Made by a program: the position numbers and the translations under genes
Source of the DNA: Algoriphagus winogradskyi
Lineage (GTDB): Bacteria > Bacteroidota > Bacteroidia > Cytophagales > Cyclobacteriaceae
Length of the DNA stretch: 64,000 nt
NCBI RefSeq assembly: GCF_900182815.1
Contig: NZ_FXUA01000002.1
Span: 372,001-436,000, forward strand
Direction of reading: 5' to 3'
Shown: one piece after another, positions 35,707 to 45,070 of the stretch
How positions within the stretch are numbered: the first letter of the stretch is position 1
How the letters are laid out: every line of letters starts with the position of its first letter
The notes under the pieces: generated by a model
Databases searched by the model: none
What the model was told of the DNA's origin: nothing
Seen by the model: the letters and a program-made list of their open reading frames with translations, nothing else

Positions 35707-36159
35707 TTAGTTTATATTACCAAATCGCCATCTGATATTGAGTCCGAATACATCTGCGAAAAAATCTGTATCCTCAATTATACGAAGTGTAGGTCTCCAG
35801 TCAGCTCCAATTACGATAGGCACATCATCAAAAGCATATTCAATACCTACTTCACCAGCCACTCCCAAAGAGAATGGATCATCGATGTAGAGTGAAGGAC
35901 CAAAACCCGCATACCAGTTGAATTCACTTGAGCCTACAGGTCTGTACAAGGGGTTCCAAATTAGGTCAATGCCTACACCTGAACCAAAACTTACGTCGCC
36001 GTGAATTCTACTGAATTCCCCAAGTGCAAATACACCATCGATAGCCACGTTATTTCCGCCGAATTGACCAAAACGGATACCTAGTTCCTGAGCATTACTT
36101 TCAAGAGATGCTCCCAATCCAAAAAACAATACCAGAGTTAAAATCTTTAAATACTTCAT
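35707..36159 (-). CDS. Small outer-membrane beta-barrel-like protein
   Basis: A 150-residue exported protein (signal to SNAQ at about residue 23) made of short alternating strands (LGIRFGQFGGNNVAIDG, SEFNWYAGFGPSLYI, IRWRFGNIN). The terminal aromatic-rich strand suggests an eight-stranded outer-membrane barrel. No specific family function recognised. Own terminator, so likely a single-gene unit. Confidence 0.75.
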   Translation of the reverse strand: MKYLKILTLVLFFGLGASLESNAQELGIRFGQFGGNNVAIDGVFALGEFSRIHGDVSFGSGVGIDLIWNPLYRPVGSSEFNWYAGFGPSLYIDDPFSLGVAGEVGIEYAFDDVPIVIGADWRPTLRIIEDTDFFADVFGLNIRWRFGNIN

Positions 36160-36221
36160 TTTAATATGGGATATATTATAAATAGAAAATACTACTTACA
36201 AATATTCACTTTTTTCTTTAA

Positions 36222-36905
36222 TTATTCGTTTGGGGATAGATATTTATAAACAATTCCAGCTAAAACGGCCCCTACTATAGGAGCTATCCAGAAAAGCCAT
36301 AATTGCTGTAAATAAATGCCTCCTGCGAAAATAGCCTGTGATGTACTTCTAGCAGGATTTACTGAGGTGTTTGTCACAGGAATGCTGATTAAATGAATTA
36401 AAACTAAGGCTAAACCTATAGCAATTCCAGCGAATCCAGCTGGTGATTTAGGATAAGTTGACCCGAGGATTATCGTTAAAAACATAAAAGTCATCACTAC
36501 TTCTGTGATGAGTGCTGAAGTTAAGTTATATCCTCCTGGAGATGCTTCACCATAGCCATTTGCTGCAAATCCACCTAGTTCAACTCCTGCTTTGCCGGTA
36601 GCGATCAGGTATAAAATAGATGCACCTGCCAATCCACCTAGTACTTGGGCAATGATGTAGCCAAGAACATCCTTACTCTCGAATCGCCCACCTATCCAGA
36701 GCCCAACGGTCACAGCTGGATTGAGATGGCAACCTGAAATATGGCCGATTGCATAGGCCATGGTCAATACAGTGAGACCAAATGCAAATGAGACGCCGAC
36801 AAACCCAATTCCCAATTCGGGGAAACCTGCCGCTAAAACGGCACTGCCACAACCCCCAAGCACTAGCCAGAGAGTCCCGATAAATTCTGCTACGAGTTTT
36901 TTCAT
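36222..36905 (-). CDS. aqpZ: Aquaporin Z (water channel)
   Basis: A 227-residue inner-membrane channel with both NPA boxes (62-64 and 183-185). The selectivity filter matches E. coli AqpZ: Phe42, His171, Thr180 and Arg186 at the same relative spacing, which marks a strict water channel rather than a glycerol facilitator. Single-gene unit; 267 bases without a gene separate it from the divergent metallopeptidase, and I see no strong signals there. Confidence 0.95.
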   Translation of the reverse strand: MKKLVAEFIGTLWLVLGGCGSAVLAAGFPELGIGFVGVSFAFGLTVLTMAYAIGHISGCHLNPAVTVGLWIGGRFESKDVLGYIIAQVLGGLAGASILYLIATGKAGVELGGFAANGYGEASPGGYNLTSALITEVVMTFMFLTIILGSTYPKSPAGFAGIAIGLALVLIHLISIPVTNTSVNPARSTSQAIFAGGIYLQQLWLFWIAPIVGAVLAGIVYKYLSPNE

Positions 36906-37172
36906 AAAAATATGGTTTATTGTTAGTGTACATAATTTAAAAATAATATTTGTAATATAGTTTATATGTATGCTTAAAATTTTGTAAAATACTATTTATC
37001 GATTTATGGTTTGGTTTTCTTTCTGTTATGTTTCTCTATTTCCTGATTACTATTTTTAGCTTTATAAGGCTTCTCCGTGGAATTGCTGACTGAGTTCCAA
37101 CATTCTATTTAGATGGCTCGAAATGTGAGTAATACTTCTACCTACCTATCTTACCAAGACTAGTAAAACAAT

Positions 37173-38216
37173 ATGAAAATTTTTGAATGTGGGAATTGTG
37201 CTCACCCCCTTTATTTCGAAAACGATCACTGTGAAAAATGTGGACATCTTACTGGTTATTCCAGCATTACCTCTACAATGCTCACTTTTGATCCCAGCAA
37301 ATTTCCTCTTATTTCTGATCGAAAAGGGAAGGCTTATAAATACTGCGAAAACAAAGATCTGGGAGTATGCAATTGGCTGATTCCAGCAGAGGAAGACCAT
37401 GAGTTTTGCACGGCCTGTGAGCTCAATCGGACTATTCCAGATTTATCTGATGCAGAAAATTTTCCCAAATGGCAGAAGCTTGAGGTTGCAAAACACCGAC
37501 TTGTCTATCAATTACTCAAACTTGGACTAGCCATCCCACCTCAGGAGACAAATCCCGAGGTTGGGCTTTCCTTTGATTTTATTTCCCGGCAGGGAGACAA
37601 TCAGATCATGACCGGCCATGCAAATGGATTGATCACAATCTTGCTTTCTGAGGCGGATTCTGTCCATAGAGAGCAGATGAGAAAGCAAATGTCTGAACCT
37701 TATCGTACGCTAATCGGGCATTTTCGCCATGAAGTAGGTCATTACTTTTGGGATAGATTGGTGGCTACCAATGAAAAAAGACTCACAGAATTCAGAGAAC
37801 TATTTGGTGATGACCGCTTAGATTATGGGGAAGCGCTAAAGAATTACTACCAAACGGGGGCTCCTGCAAATTGGCAACAGCGATATATCAGCCAATATGC
37901 CAGCTCGCATGCTTGGGAGGATTGGGCTGAGACATGGGCACATTATTTACACATTATGGACATGGCCGAGACTGCTTATTATTATGGAATATCCGTTAAT
38001 CCAAATGTGAAAGAAAAGAGTTTAAGCGGGTCATTCACTTTCGATCCCTATGAAAAAAGAGACTTTGAAAAAGTCTACCAAAGTTGGGCACCTATCTCAT
38101 TTGCTATTAATAGTCTGAACAGAAGCATGGGAGTACCAGATGCGTATCCGTTTGTGGTAAGCTCTGCTGTGGTGACTAAAATGAAATTTATCCATACGCT
38201 CATTTTTAATCTCTGA
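37173..38216 (+). CDS. Zinc-ribbon putative metallopeptidase
   Basis: A 347-residue soluble protein. N-terminal zinc ribbon with paired cysteines CGNCAHPLYFENDHCEKCGH, followed by a second cysteine set (YCENKDLGVCNW, FCTACEL) and a gluzincin-like site FRHEVGHYFWDRL (about residue 187) with a downstream glutamate in WEDWAETWAHYLH. This matches the zinc-binding metallopeptidase family (Peptidase_Mx type). No signal peptide, so cytoplasmic. Substrate unknown. Confidence 0.87.
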   Translation: MKIFECGNCAHPLYFENDHCEKCGHLTGYSSITSTMLTFDPSKFPLISDRKGKAYKYCENKDLGVCNWLIPAEEDHEFCTACELNRTIPDLSDAENFPKWQKLEVAKHRLVYQLLKLGLAIPPQETNPEVGLSFDFISRQGDNQIMTGHANGLITILLSEADSVHREQMRKQMSEPYRTLIGHFRHEVGHYFWDRLVATNEKRLTEFRELFGDDRLDYGEALKNYYQTGAPANWQQRYISQYASSHAWEDWAETWAHYLHIMDMAETAYYYGISVNPNVKEKSLSGSFTFDPYEKRDFEKVYQSWAPISFAINSLNRSMGVPDAYPFVVSSAVVTKMKFIHTLIFNL

Positions 38217-38226
38217 GCAGGCATTG

Positions 38227-38595
38227 CTACTTTTTGAAAAAAAAGTAAACTGCTAAAATTAAGAATATAGAGCCAATAAGGTGATTCAGGCGGAAGGTTT
38301 CGGTTTTAAATGCGATTAGGGAAAAGATCATAAAGATTACTAAAGTGACTACTTCTTGAATCACTTTCAGTTGTACTAATGAAAATGGACCGCCATTTCC
38401 ATCAAAACCAATTTTATTGGCAGGAACTTGGAAGCAATACTCGAAGAGCGCAATTCCCCACGAGATTAAGATGATCGATACCAAGCCAAGCTTGCTAAAC
38501 CATTTCCATTCAGCAAACTTCAGATGGCCATACCATGCCAAAGTCATGAAGGTATTGGAAAGAATAAGCAGTACAATCGTGAGGAGGGCCTTCAT
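38227..38595 (-). CDS. DUF486 family small membrane protein
   Basis: A 122-residue protein with four transmembrane helices, matching DUF486 of the drug/metabolite transporter-like group: TLAWYGHLKF, SWGIALFEYCFQVPANKIG, and LKVIQEVVTLVIFMIFS. Likely functions as a dimeric small transporter-like protein, but no substrate is known. Convergent with the metallopeptidase, ten bases apart. Confidence 0.87.
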   Translation of the reverse strand: MKALLTIVLLILSNTFMTLAWYGHLKFAEWKWFSKLGLVSIILISWGIALFEYCFQVPANKIGFDGNGGPFSLVQLKVIQEVVTLVIFMIFSLIAFKTETFRLNHLIGSIFLILAVYFFFKK

Positions 38596-38654
38596 TTGCG
38601 AGTAGTTATAACCGCGCGAATTTCCACATTTTAACGATCGCTTGTATACAGTAG

Positions 38655-39980
38655 TTAGTCCAATTTTTTACCGTTTACTACCACATTTTTCACTTCAAAA
38701 CCTTTTACAAAATCTGGTTCGAAATCAGCTTTTGCTGCACGAATATTAAGATTTTCGAAGGTAAAGTCTGAAAGTCTATCATGCCCTGTGATCGCTACAT
38801 CGAAAAATATGTCGCATTCCAAGTCCATATTTTTCATAGTGATATGATCGGAGTAGGAAAGCGGTACTTCCTCTTTTCCTTTGAGATCAAAGAACTGAGT
38901 CCACGGCTTAACATAAATGAAGCTGCGAACTTTTCCTGTAATATTCTCCAGAGTTATGTATTCATAATGCTGCGGGGTGTCTGGGCGCATTTTCAGCCAC
39001 AGTAATCGAACAGCATCCTGCACTTTGATATTCCGCATGATCACATTCTTGTTGTGAATCGATTCGCTTCCATTGGTTAGCGCACCATGGCAAAATCCAA
39101 ATTCGCTGTCTTCTATGATGATGTTGGTATTTTCCCCGTTGTTTGGATCCTCATCTGCCCATGGACCTTTACCGCCCTTGAGCGCTATGGCATCATCATT
39201 TACGGCGAGATAGCATCCTTTGATCAACACGTTTGATACTACATCTAGATCAATGGCATCGGTGCTTGGAGCCTTCACAGGTTCATGAGGCGAAGTGATC
39301 GTGAGATCGAGTAATTTGATGTTTTTGCATTGATAGTAATGACTACTCCAAAAACCTGCATTGATGAGGCTTACATCTTGAACTTGAACATCATTACTTT
39401 TCCATATAAAAACTAAGCGTGGTCTTGATACTTCCAGATTGGTACAGTTCGGATCCTCTTTTCTTCTTTGCCAGAAAGCCTCCCAGAATTTTAGCCCATT
39501 TCCGTTGATTGTTCCATATCCAGAAATTGTAAAGCCATCGACTCCGTAGGCATTTACGAGAGCAGCATAATAGTCCAAGTTTTGACCTTCCATTCGTGAG
39601 GGAATCAAAGGATAATGAGCGATATCGTCCGAACCTTTCAATACCGCACCTTCTACTACATGCAAATGCGTGTTAGGTTTGAAAAATAGAGCACCGCTTA
39701 AAAACGTTCCTTTTGGTACAATCACCACTCCACCACTTTTCGCTGCTTGATCTATTACTGCTTGGATTTGCTGCGTTTGTAAAATGCTACTATCATTCTT
39801 TACTCCGAAATCAGTCAACACATATTGCTTGCCTAAGTCTTCCAATTTGACTTTGGAATAGTCATGAAACCATGAAGATATTGGCGTTCCATCTGGCCAG
39901 TATTCAGTAGATTGCTGTTGAGCAAAGGCAGTCTGAAATAACAATAGCATATACAAACATGCCGAAAGTAGGGTGCGCAT
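38655..39980 (-). CDS. Glycoside hydrolase family 28 protein (polygalacturonase-like)
   Basis: A 441-residue secreted beta-helix enzyme with signal peptide MRTLLSACLYMLLLFQTAFA. GH28 catalytic landmarks are SPHEPVKAPSTDAIDLDVV, the aspartate pair in LAVNDDAIALKGG, and the histidine segment FGFCHGALTNGSES. Predicted to hydrolyse galacturonan or rhamnogalacturonan oligomers in the periplasm or outside the cell. No other pectin genes are next to it. Confidence 0.92.
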   Translation of the reverse strand: MRTLLSACLYMLLLFQTAFAQQQSTEYWPDGTPISSWFHDYSKVKLEDLGKQYVLTDFGVKNDSSILQTQQIQAVIDQAAKSGGVVIVPKGTFLSGALFFKPNTHLHVVEGAVLKGSDDIAHYPLIPSRMEGQNLDYYAALVNAYGVDGFTISGYGTINGNGLKFWEAFWQRRKEDPNCTNLEVSRPRLVFIWKSNDVQVQDVSLINAGFWSSHYYQCKNIKLLDLTITSPHEPVKAPSTDAIDLDVVSNVLIKGCYLAVNDDAIALKGGKGPWADEDPNNGENTNIIIEDSEFGFCHGALTNGSESIHNKNVIMRNIKVQDAVRLLWLKMRPDTPQHYEYITLENITGKVRSFIYVKPWTQFFDLKGKEEVPLSYSDHITMKNMDLECDIFFDVAITGHDRLSDFTFENLNIRAAKADFEPDFVKGFEVKNVVVNGKKLD

Positions 39981-40059
39981 TTAGGGTTTATTTTTTGATT
40001 AGTTATCTAGAAAATGATAGTCAATTTACAAGATTAGTATAAAACCTGTCTTTGCTATC

Positions 40060-40135
40060 AGGTAGTGTCCTGTGAAAAGGTGCTTATTTGCTGCACACCT
40101 TGTCATTCAACTGTCGTAGGCGTCATTAGTCCTGC
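40060..40135. other. Intergenic stretch 39981-40221 with a short hairpin
   Basis: Between the GH28 start and the pgl terminator is a gene-free stretch with an imperfect hairpin (AGGTGC ... GCACACCT, about 40078-40104). It resembles the end of a decayed insertion element but no transposase remnant is seen. Low support. Confidence 0.25.
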
Positions 40136-40167
40136 ATGCTTAATACCAATGAAACTGCGTAAACAAA

Positions 40168-40203
40168 AAAAAGCGACCGGGAATCTAATCTTAGTCGCTT
40201 TTT
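40168..40203 (-). terminator. Terminator of the zwf-pgl unit
   Basis: Stem AAAAAGCGAC (40168-40177) / GTCGCTTTTT (40194-40203) with a 16-base loop, A- and T-rich on both sides, 18 bases past the pgl stop on the minus strand. Confidence 0.82.
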
Positions 40204-40221
40204 AGCTAGTCCATTTTCAGG

Positions 40222-40950
40222 CTAATCCTCTGAAGTGAACTCTAAATTTTTAGCAGAATCTTGATCGAGGTACCAGGTGAGTTCCTCACTAGATGGTTTA
40301 ACCAAGGATGCTGGATAGTTGGCATAATCTCCTTCCAACATGACAATTTCTTTCACCTTGTCCGCTTTGTTCGCTCCAGTGACAAGGAAGGCAACTGCTT
40401 TGGCGTTATTCACAATTTTACCTGTAATCGTTACACGCTTTTGCCCGGAATCCGGATGAACTGCGACCACGCAATTCTCTTTCGAGTCCCATAATTCAAT
40501 ATTGTAAGGAAAGATAGAAACCGTATGTCCATCATCTCCCATACCTAACATGACCAAGTCAAATTGAGGAATACCGTTGACTATGGGTAATTCACTTTCT
40601 AAGACTTCGCTATATCGAATTGCTTCTTCCTCAGGGTCATTTTCTCCCAAAACCCGAAAGATATTTTCCTCCGGCATATCAATTTTGGACAATAGATGAT
40701 CCACTGTCATTTTGTAATTGCTTTCAGAGTCAGTAGGAGGAACACAGCGCTCATCACCCCAGTAAAAGTTGATGTTATCCCAAAAGATTTCTTCACCAAG
40801 CTCCTCAGCGATGTAATCAAAAATAACTTTTGGAGTACTTCCGCCAGAAAGGGCCACATGGATTTTTTCTCCAGTGTCAGACATTTCCTTGAGCATGTAT
40901 GCAAATTCTTCTGCCAAGCTTTCTTTCGAACTTGAAACGATGATATTCAT
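40222..40950 (-). CDS. pgl: 6-Phosphogluconolactonase
   Basis: Hydrolyses 6-phosphogluconolactone in the oxidative pentose phosphate pathway. The 242-residue DevB-type protein has HVALSGGSTPKVIFDYIA, INFYWGDERCVPP and LVMLGMGDDGHTVSIFP, the three family motifs. It follows zwf by 45 bases, so the first two pathway steps are cotranscribed. Confidence 0.95.
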   Translation of the reverse strand: MNIIVSSSKESLAEEFAYMLKEMSDTGEKIHVALSGGSTPKVIFDYIAEELGEEIFWDNINFYWGDERCVPPTDSESNYKMTVDHLLSKIDMPEENIFRVLGENDPEEEAIRYSEVLESELPIVNGIPQFDLVMLGMGDDGHTVSIFPYNIELWDSKENCVVAVHPDSGQKRVTITGKIVNNAKAVAFLVTGANKADKVKEIVMLEGDYANYPASLVKPSSEELTWYLDQDSAKNLEFTSED

Positions 40951-40995
40951 TTTGGGATAGTTTTCTTAAAAATACATTAATTCAAGGCTTTCAAC

Positions 40996-42522
40996 TTAGA
41001 GAATGCAGAAGCCAGTTTCGTCGGTAAGACGTTTTCCAGGATTTCTCCAGCCAAAATGCCCTTCAAACATGTCGTCTGAATTTCTTGGTCCCCAAGTTCC
41101 TGCTGCATAGCCATAGGTTGGAACATCCTCATTTTGCCAGTATTTCAAAATTGGATCTACGAACCTCCAGGCAGCTTCCACCTCATCAGCACGAGCATAA
41201 AGAGTTGCATCTCCTTGCATAGCATCCAGAAGCAATCTTTCGTAGGCATCCATAATCTCTGCAGAGTCAAGATCGGAATAGTAGAAATCCATATTTGCCT
41301 GCTCCACATGGAAGCCTAGGCCAGGGACTTTCACTCCAAATTTGATCAGAATTCCCTCGTCTGGCTGAATACGGATGATGATTTTGTTGTCTTTTTTATA
41401 GGCATCTTGGCTTTTGAAAACCTCATGCGCTGGAGACTTAAAGTGGATTACCACTTCAGTCACTTTTGTCGGCATATACTTAGCTGTTCGCACGTAGAAT
41501 GGGACATCTTTCCAGCGCCAGTTGTCTACAAAAAACTTAACTGCAGCAAAAGTCTCTGTTTTAGAATCAGGATCAACTCCATCCTCTTCTCTATAGCCTT
41601 TTACTTTTTCACCGTTGATAGTCGAAGCTACATATTGGCCCTTCATGGTATGCTTTGAGAGCTCTTCATCACTTGTCATTATTCGAAGTGATTTCAGCGC
41701 CTTGACTTTTTCATCACGGATTTCTTCCGCACTCGAATTGATAGGCGGTTCCATCACGATCAGTGATACCACCTGAAGCAAATGGCTTTGGAACATATCC
41801 CGAAGTGCGCCAGACTTATCATAATAGCCTCCACGCTTTTCTACGCCTACGGTCTCGGCATTGGTGATTTCCACATGATGAATGTATCTGCGGTTCCAGG
41901 TAGGTTCGAAGAGGGAATTGGAAAAACGAGTAACCAATAAGTTCTGGACAGTTTCCTTGCCCAAATAATGATCAATTCTATAGACTTGAGGTTCATTGAA
42001 ATACTTGTGCAAACCTGCATTCAACTCCTGAGCAGTTGCCAGACTGTATCCAAATGGTTTCTCAACAATGATTCGCTTCCATCCATTTTCTTCCGTTGTA
42101 AGACCCGCTTCGCAAAGATTCTTGGCTATTACTTCGTATAAACTTGGAGGTGTAGAAAGGTAAAATATGTAATTATGGTCACAGCCTTTTTCTTCGTTCA
42201 GCTTTTTAATTCGTTTAGCTAAACCATTGTATTTGCTATCATAATCGTCTCCTAAGTCTTCATAAAATAGCTTTTCTGCAAAAGCTGAGATGTAGTCTTT
42301 TTCTTCCTTACTGATTTTATCCTTCAAAAACTCGCTTTCCTGAACTACTTTCTGTCGGAATTCCTCATCCGTCATCGCACTTCGGCTAGCACCCAAAACC
42401 ACAAAATTTTCTGGAAGATGCTTTCCCTTATAGAGGTTATATATTGCCGGAACCAGTTTTCGTGCAGTCAAATCACCTGACGCACCAAAAATTATAAGCA
42501 TCTGGTTTTGTGTTTTTTTCAT
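40996..42522 (-). CDS. zwf: Glucose-6-phosphate 1-dehydrogenase
   Basis: Oxidises glucose-6-phosphate with NADP+ to the lactone. The 508-residue protein has the Rossmann start MLIIFGASGDLTARKLVPAI, the active-site RIDHYLGKE and the EKPFGYSLATAQELN block. Full length. It is divergent from gnd; the 195-base gap holds a TAAATTTG candidate -7 element on the minus strand (42577-42584). Confidence 0.97.
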   Translation of the reverse strand: MKKTQNQMLIIFGASGDLTARKLVPAIYNLYKGKHLPENFVVLGASRSAMTDEEFRQKVVQESEFLKDKISKEEKDYISAFAEKLFYEDLGDDYDSKYNGLAKRIKKLNEEKGCDHNYIFYLSTPPSLYEVIAKNLCEAGLTTEENGWKRIIVEKPFGYSLATAQELNAGLHKYFNEPQVYRIDHYLGKETVQNLLVTRFSNSLFEPTWNRRYIHHVEITNAETVGVEKRGGYYDKSGALRDMFQSHLLQVVSLIVMEPPINSSAEEIRDEKVKALKSLRIMTSDEELSKHTMKGQYVASTINGEKVKGYREEDGVDPDSKTETFAAVKFFVDNWRWKDVPFYVRTAKYMPTKVTEVVIHFKSPAHEVFKSQDAYKKDNKIIIRIQPDEGILIKFGVKVPGLGFHVEQANMDFYYSDLDSAEIMDAYERLLLDAMQGDATLYARADEVEAAWRFVDPILKYWQNEDVPTYGYAAGTWGPRNSDDMFEGHFGWRNPGKRLTDETGFCIL

Positions 42523-42576
42523 TTCTTGAGGCGTATTTTTATGGTTTTTGTATCAAAACCCTGCTTTGGGCGGTCA

Positions 42577-42584
42577 CAAATTTA
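42577..42584 (-). promoter_or_regulatory. Candidate -7 element TAAATTTG of zwf
   Basis: Matches the Bacteroidota -7 consensus TAnnTTTG on the minus strand, 54 bases before the zwf ATG. No clear -33 TTTG at the expected distance. Confidence 0.4.
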
Positions 42585-42717
42585 TCAATCTTACTAGAAA
42601 GCCAACCTTCAATCCATTAATTTTGGAGGCAATAGACGCAAAAATAACCCATATTTATTTCTAACCTTGCAAGCTGGTAGGCTTAGAAGCAAATTTGAAA
42701 AACAACAGAAAGAAACG

Positions 42718-44130
42718 ATGGAGTATAAGAATTACGATTTTGGATTAGTTGGCCTTGGAGTGATGGGGCGAAATTTTATTTTGAATGTTGCTGACAATAA
42801 TTTCAGCGCCTTTGGATATGATTTAAGCGAAGCTCAGGTGAAGGCTATGGAAGTGGAAGCTGAGGGCATGGACAATGTGAAAGCTACTACGGATGTCAAA
42901 ACTTTTATTCAGGCTTTATCCACTCCGAGGAAAATCATGCTTCTAGTGCCAGCTGGAAAAATCGTAGATAGTGCGATAGAAAACCTACTTCCGCTTTTAG
43001 ACAAAGGTGATATCATTATAGACGGCGGAAATTCATTTTTCACGGACACAGATAGAAGAGAAGCTTATTTGAAAGAGAAAGGAATTCACTTCTTTGGATC
43101 TGGAGTTTCTGGTGGAGCTGAGGGTGCGAGAAAAGGCCCTAGCATCATGCCAGGTGGGGACAAAGAAGCTTACGAATATGTGAAGCCAATTTTCGAAGCA
43201 GTTTCTGCAAAATACCAAGGCGAACCATGCGTGGCTTACCTAGGACCAAAATCAGCAGGTAACTATGTGAAAATGGTTCATAATGGCATAGAGTACGCCA
43301 TGATGCAGCTGACTTCAGAGATTTACGATTTGCTGAAAAAGTCCTGTAATCTATCGAATGAAGAACTTCATCAAGTTTACGACACGTGGAACAAAGGCCG
43401 TTTGCAATCATTTTTGGTAGAAATCACAGCAGAGATCTTCACCCAAAAAGATGAGTTGACTTCAGCTGATTTGGTGGATATGATTTTGGATAAAGCCAAG
43501 CAAAAAGGCACAGGTAAGTGGACTTCTCAGAATGCGATGGATTTGGGAATTCCTGTTCCAACCATTGATATGGCTGTGAGTATGCGTGAGATTTCTGCCT
43601 TGAAAGACGAGCGAGTTCAGGCGGACGAATTGTATACTCGACCAGAAGTAGCTCATGTCAAGAAAGAGGATTTAATCGCTCAAGCAGAACAGGCCTTATA
43701 TTTCTCCTTTATCATCGCTTATGCACAAGGATTGCATCAGTTGATGTATGCTTCCAAAGATTACGGCTATGATCTGGATATGTCCACCATTGCTAAGATC
43801 TGGAGAGCAGGTTGTATCATTCGTGCTGGATTGTTGGCCGATATCGCGGAAGCTTACACTGCGGATAATTCCATTCCAAATTTGTTGCTTTCTCCTTCTT
43901 TCGTTCCTAAGGTGCAAGGTACTTTGCCAGCAGTTCGTGAGGTAGTTGCTTTTGCTGCGAAAAACGGAATTCCTGTTCCGGGACTTTCTTCAGCATTGAG
44001 TTATTTTGATGCCTATACCTCTACAAAACTTCCACTAAACCTGATCCAGGCTCAGCGAGATCACTTCGGATCACATACCTACGAGCGAACTGATCGTGAG
44101 GGAATTTTCCATACGGAATGGGGGAAATAG
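42718..44130 (+). CDS. gnd: 6-Phosphogluconate dehydrogenase, decarboxylating
   Basis: Third oxidative pentose phosphate step, giving ribulose-5-phosphate, CO2 and NADPH. From the ATG at 42718 the protein has 470 residues: FGLVGLGVMGRNFILN, IIDGGNSFFTDTDRR, GSGVSGGAEGARKGPSIMPGG, and the C-terminal HTYERTDREGIFHTEW. An in-frame TTG at 42667 would add a non-conserved leader. Divergent from zwf-pgl, so the pathway is split over two promoters facing away from each other. Confidence 0.97.
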   Translation: MEYKNYDFGLVGLGVMGRNFILNVADNNFSAFGYDLSEAQVKAMEVEAEGMDNVKATTDVKTFIQALSTPRKIMLLVPAGKIVDSAIENLLPLLDKGDIIIDGGNSFFTDTDRREAYLKEKGIHFFGSGVSGGAEGARKGPSIMPGGDKEAYEYVKPIFEAVSAKYQGEPCVAYLGPKSAGNYVKMVHNGIEYAMMQLTSEIYDLLKKSCNLSNEELHQVYDTWNKGRLQSFLVEITAEIFTQKDELTSADLVDMILDKAKQKGTGKWTSQNAMDLGIPVPTIDMAVSMREISALKDERVQADELYTRPEVAHVKKEDLIAQAEQALYFSFIIAYAQGLHQLMYASKDYGYDLDMSTIAKIWRAGCIIRAGLLADIAEAYTADNSIPNLLLSPSFVPKVQGTLPAVREVVAFAAKNGIPVPGLSSALSYFDAYTSTKLPLNLIQAQRDHFGSHTYERTDREGIFHTEWGK

Positions 44131-44193
44131 GAGTTGGCAGATTTTAGAGATCAGTTTTCAGTCACAGTCTCCAAAACTACTAGTATCAATAAT

Positions 44194-44228
44194 ACAAAAG
44201 TTCGCTAGGAGTATTGGCGAACTTTTGT
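44194..44228 (+). terminator. Hairpin after gnd
   Basis: Perfect 12-base stem ACAAAAGTTCGC / GCGAACTTTTGT, 63 bases after the gnd stop. The T tract is weak, so efficiency is uncertain. Confidence 0.6.
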
Positions 44229-44244
44229 GTTATCATAGTCGCTA

Positions 44245-44335
44245 GTCCTGCTTCTGGAGAAGCAGGACAACAGCATCAAAATTTCTCCTTGTGCTCGCTG
44301 CGAAACCTCCGTGTTCTCTGCGGTTAAAACCACTC
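44245..44335. repeat. Intergenic repeat element: 11-bp palindrome plus CTCTGCGG-type units
   Basis: A perfect 11-base inverted repeat GTCCTGCTTCT / AGAAGCAGGAC (44245-44268) is followed by two adjacent imperfect copies of a 16-17 base unit, CCTTGTGCTCGCTGCG and CCTCCGTGTTCTCTGCG, then GTTAAA. Such 'CTCTGCGGTTAAA' blocks are, to my knowledge, recurrent in intergenic DNA of Bacteroidota and other phyla. No protein is encoded. Confidence 0.55.
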
Positions 44336-44348
44336 TGCTGAAAAGCAA

Positions 44349-44378
44349 AAAAACCTCCCGATCGCTCAGGAGGTTTTT
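44349..44378. terminator. Bidirectional terminator between gnd and the ahpD-like gene
   Basis: Stem AAAAACCTCC / GGAGGTTTTT around a ten-base loop, symmetrical A and T tracts, 26 bases past the minus-strand stop at 44404. Confidence 0.88.
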
Positions 44379-44403
44379 GCGTTTATATACCGGACTATAA
44401 TTC

Positions 44404-44994
44404 TTAATAGATCACTTTTACCATGCTCGTGATGACAGAAGCCATACGGATGGATTCGAAGATTCTTTCTTCAGTAGTTCCCAATTCGATTAGGTGATTC
44501 TCGTGAGAAGCCACGCACATTTGGCAGCCATTTACAGCAGAAACTGCCGTAGAGATCAATTCGAAGAACTCTTTTCCTAACACAGGATTCATCATAATGT
44601 TCATGCGAAGTCTGGCAGGGATTTGACCGTACTTTTCCTTTTCCACAAAGTGACGGAATCTGTACAATACGTTATTGCTGCTAAGCAAGGAAGCACAAGC
44701 TACTGCTTCACCGATCTCGGCAATAGTAGCTTCGTTTTCCTCGGCTAATTTTCTAAAAAATACCTGAAGGGGATTGTTTGCCGCGTTAGCTGCAAGTGCC
44801 AAGCCCATCAAAGCAACTTCCTTTTGGTTTAGCTTATCCCCTTTGAGGATAGTCTTGAAGTTAAGTTTCAAATCTTTCACATATCTGGAATCAGCATCGC
44901 CCAGATTTCTCAAAGATTCATTGGTAAATTCTTCATTCAAGCCAACTACCTCTAATAGTTCGGCTACTGATTGATTAATATTTAATACTTCCAT
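44404..44994 (-). CDS. AhpD-like alkylhydroperoxidase (carboxymuconolactone decarboxylase family)
   Basis: A 196-residue protein with the redox motif CxxCxxxH at Cys157-Cys160-His164 (NGCQMCVASH), as in AhpD. AhpD proteins have weak peroxidase activity and can reduce AhpC. It lies 76 bases downstream of ahpC on the same strand. No ahpF is present, so this protein is the likely reductant partner for AhpC here. This is inference from neighbourhood and motif. Confidence 0.88.
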   Translation of the reverse strand: MEVLNINQSVAELLEVVGLNEEFTNESLRNLGDADSRYVKDLKLNFKTILKGDKLNQKEVALMGLALAANAANNPLQVFFRKLAEENEATIAEIGEAVACASLLSSNNVLYRFRHFVEKEKYGQIPARLRMNIMMNPVLGKEFFELISTAVSAVNGCQMCVASHENHLIELGTTEERIFESIRMASVITSMVKVIY

Positions 44995-45018
44995 GGTGTC
45001 AGATTAAGGTTTGAAACA

Positions 45019-45048
45019 AGCAAAGGAGACCTTAAGACCTCCTTTGCT
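45019..45048 (-). terminator. Hairpin between ahpC and the ahpD-like gene
   Basis: Ten-base stem AGCAAAGGAG / CTCCTTTGCT between the two genes. It may attenuate read-through and set a higher level of ahpC than of the downstream gene, or stabilise the upstream transcript end. Confidence 0.6.
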
Positions 45049-45070
45049 GCTTTTAGGTTTGAGATCTGAA

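Noticed and set aside
36906..37172. Search for a riboswitch or small RNA between aqpZ and the metallopeptidase
   Set aside because: No stable conserved-looking hairpin or known motif seen.
40060..40135. Possible insertion element end
   Set aside because: Only a short imperfect hairpin; no transposase fragment, no matching second end or target duplication.
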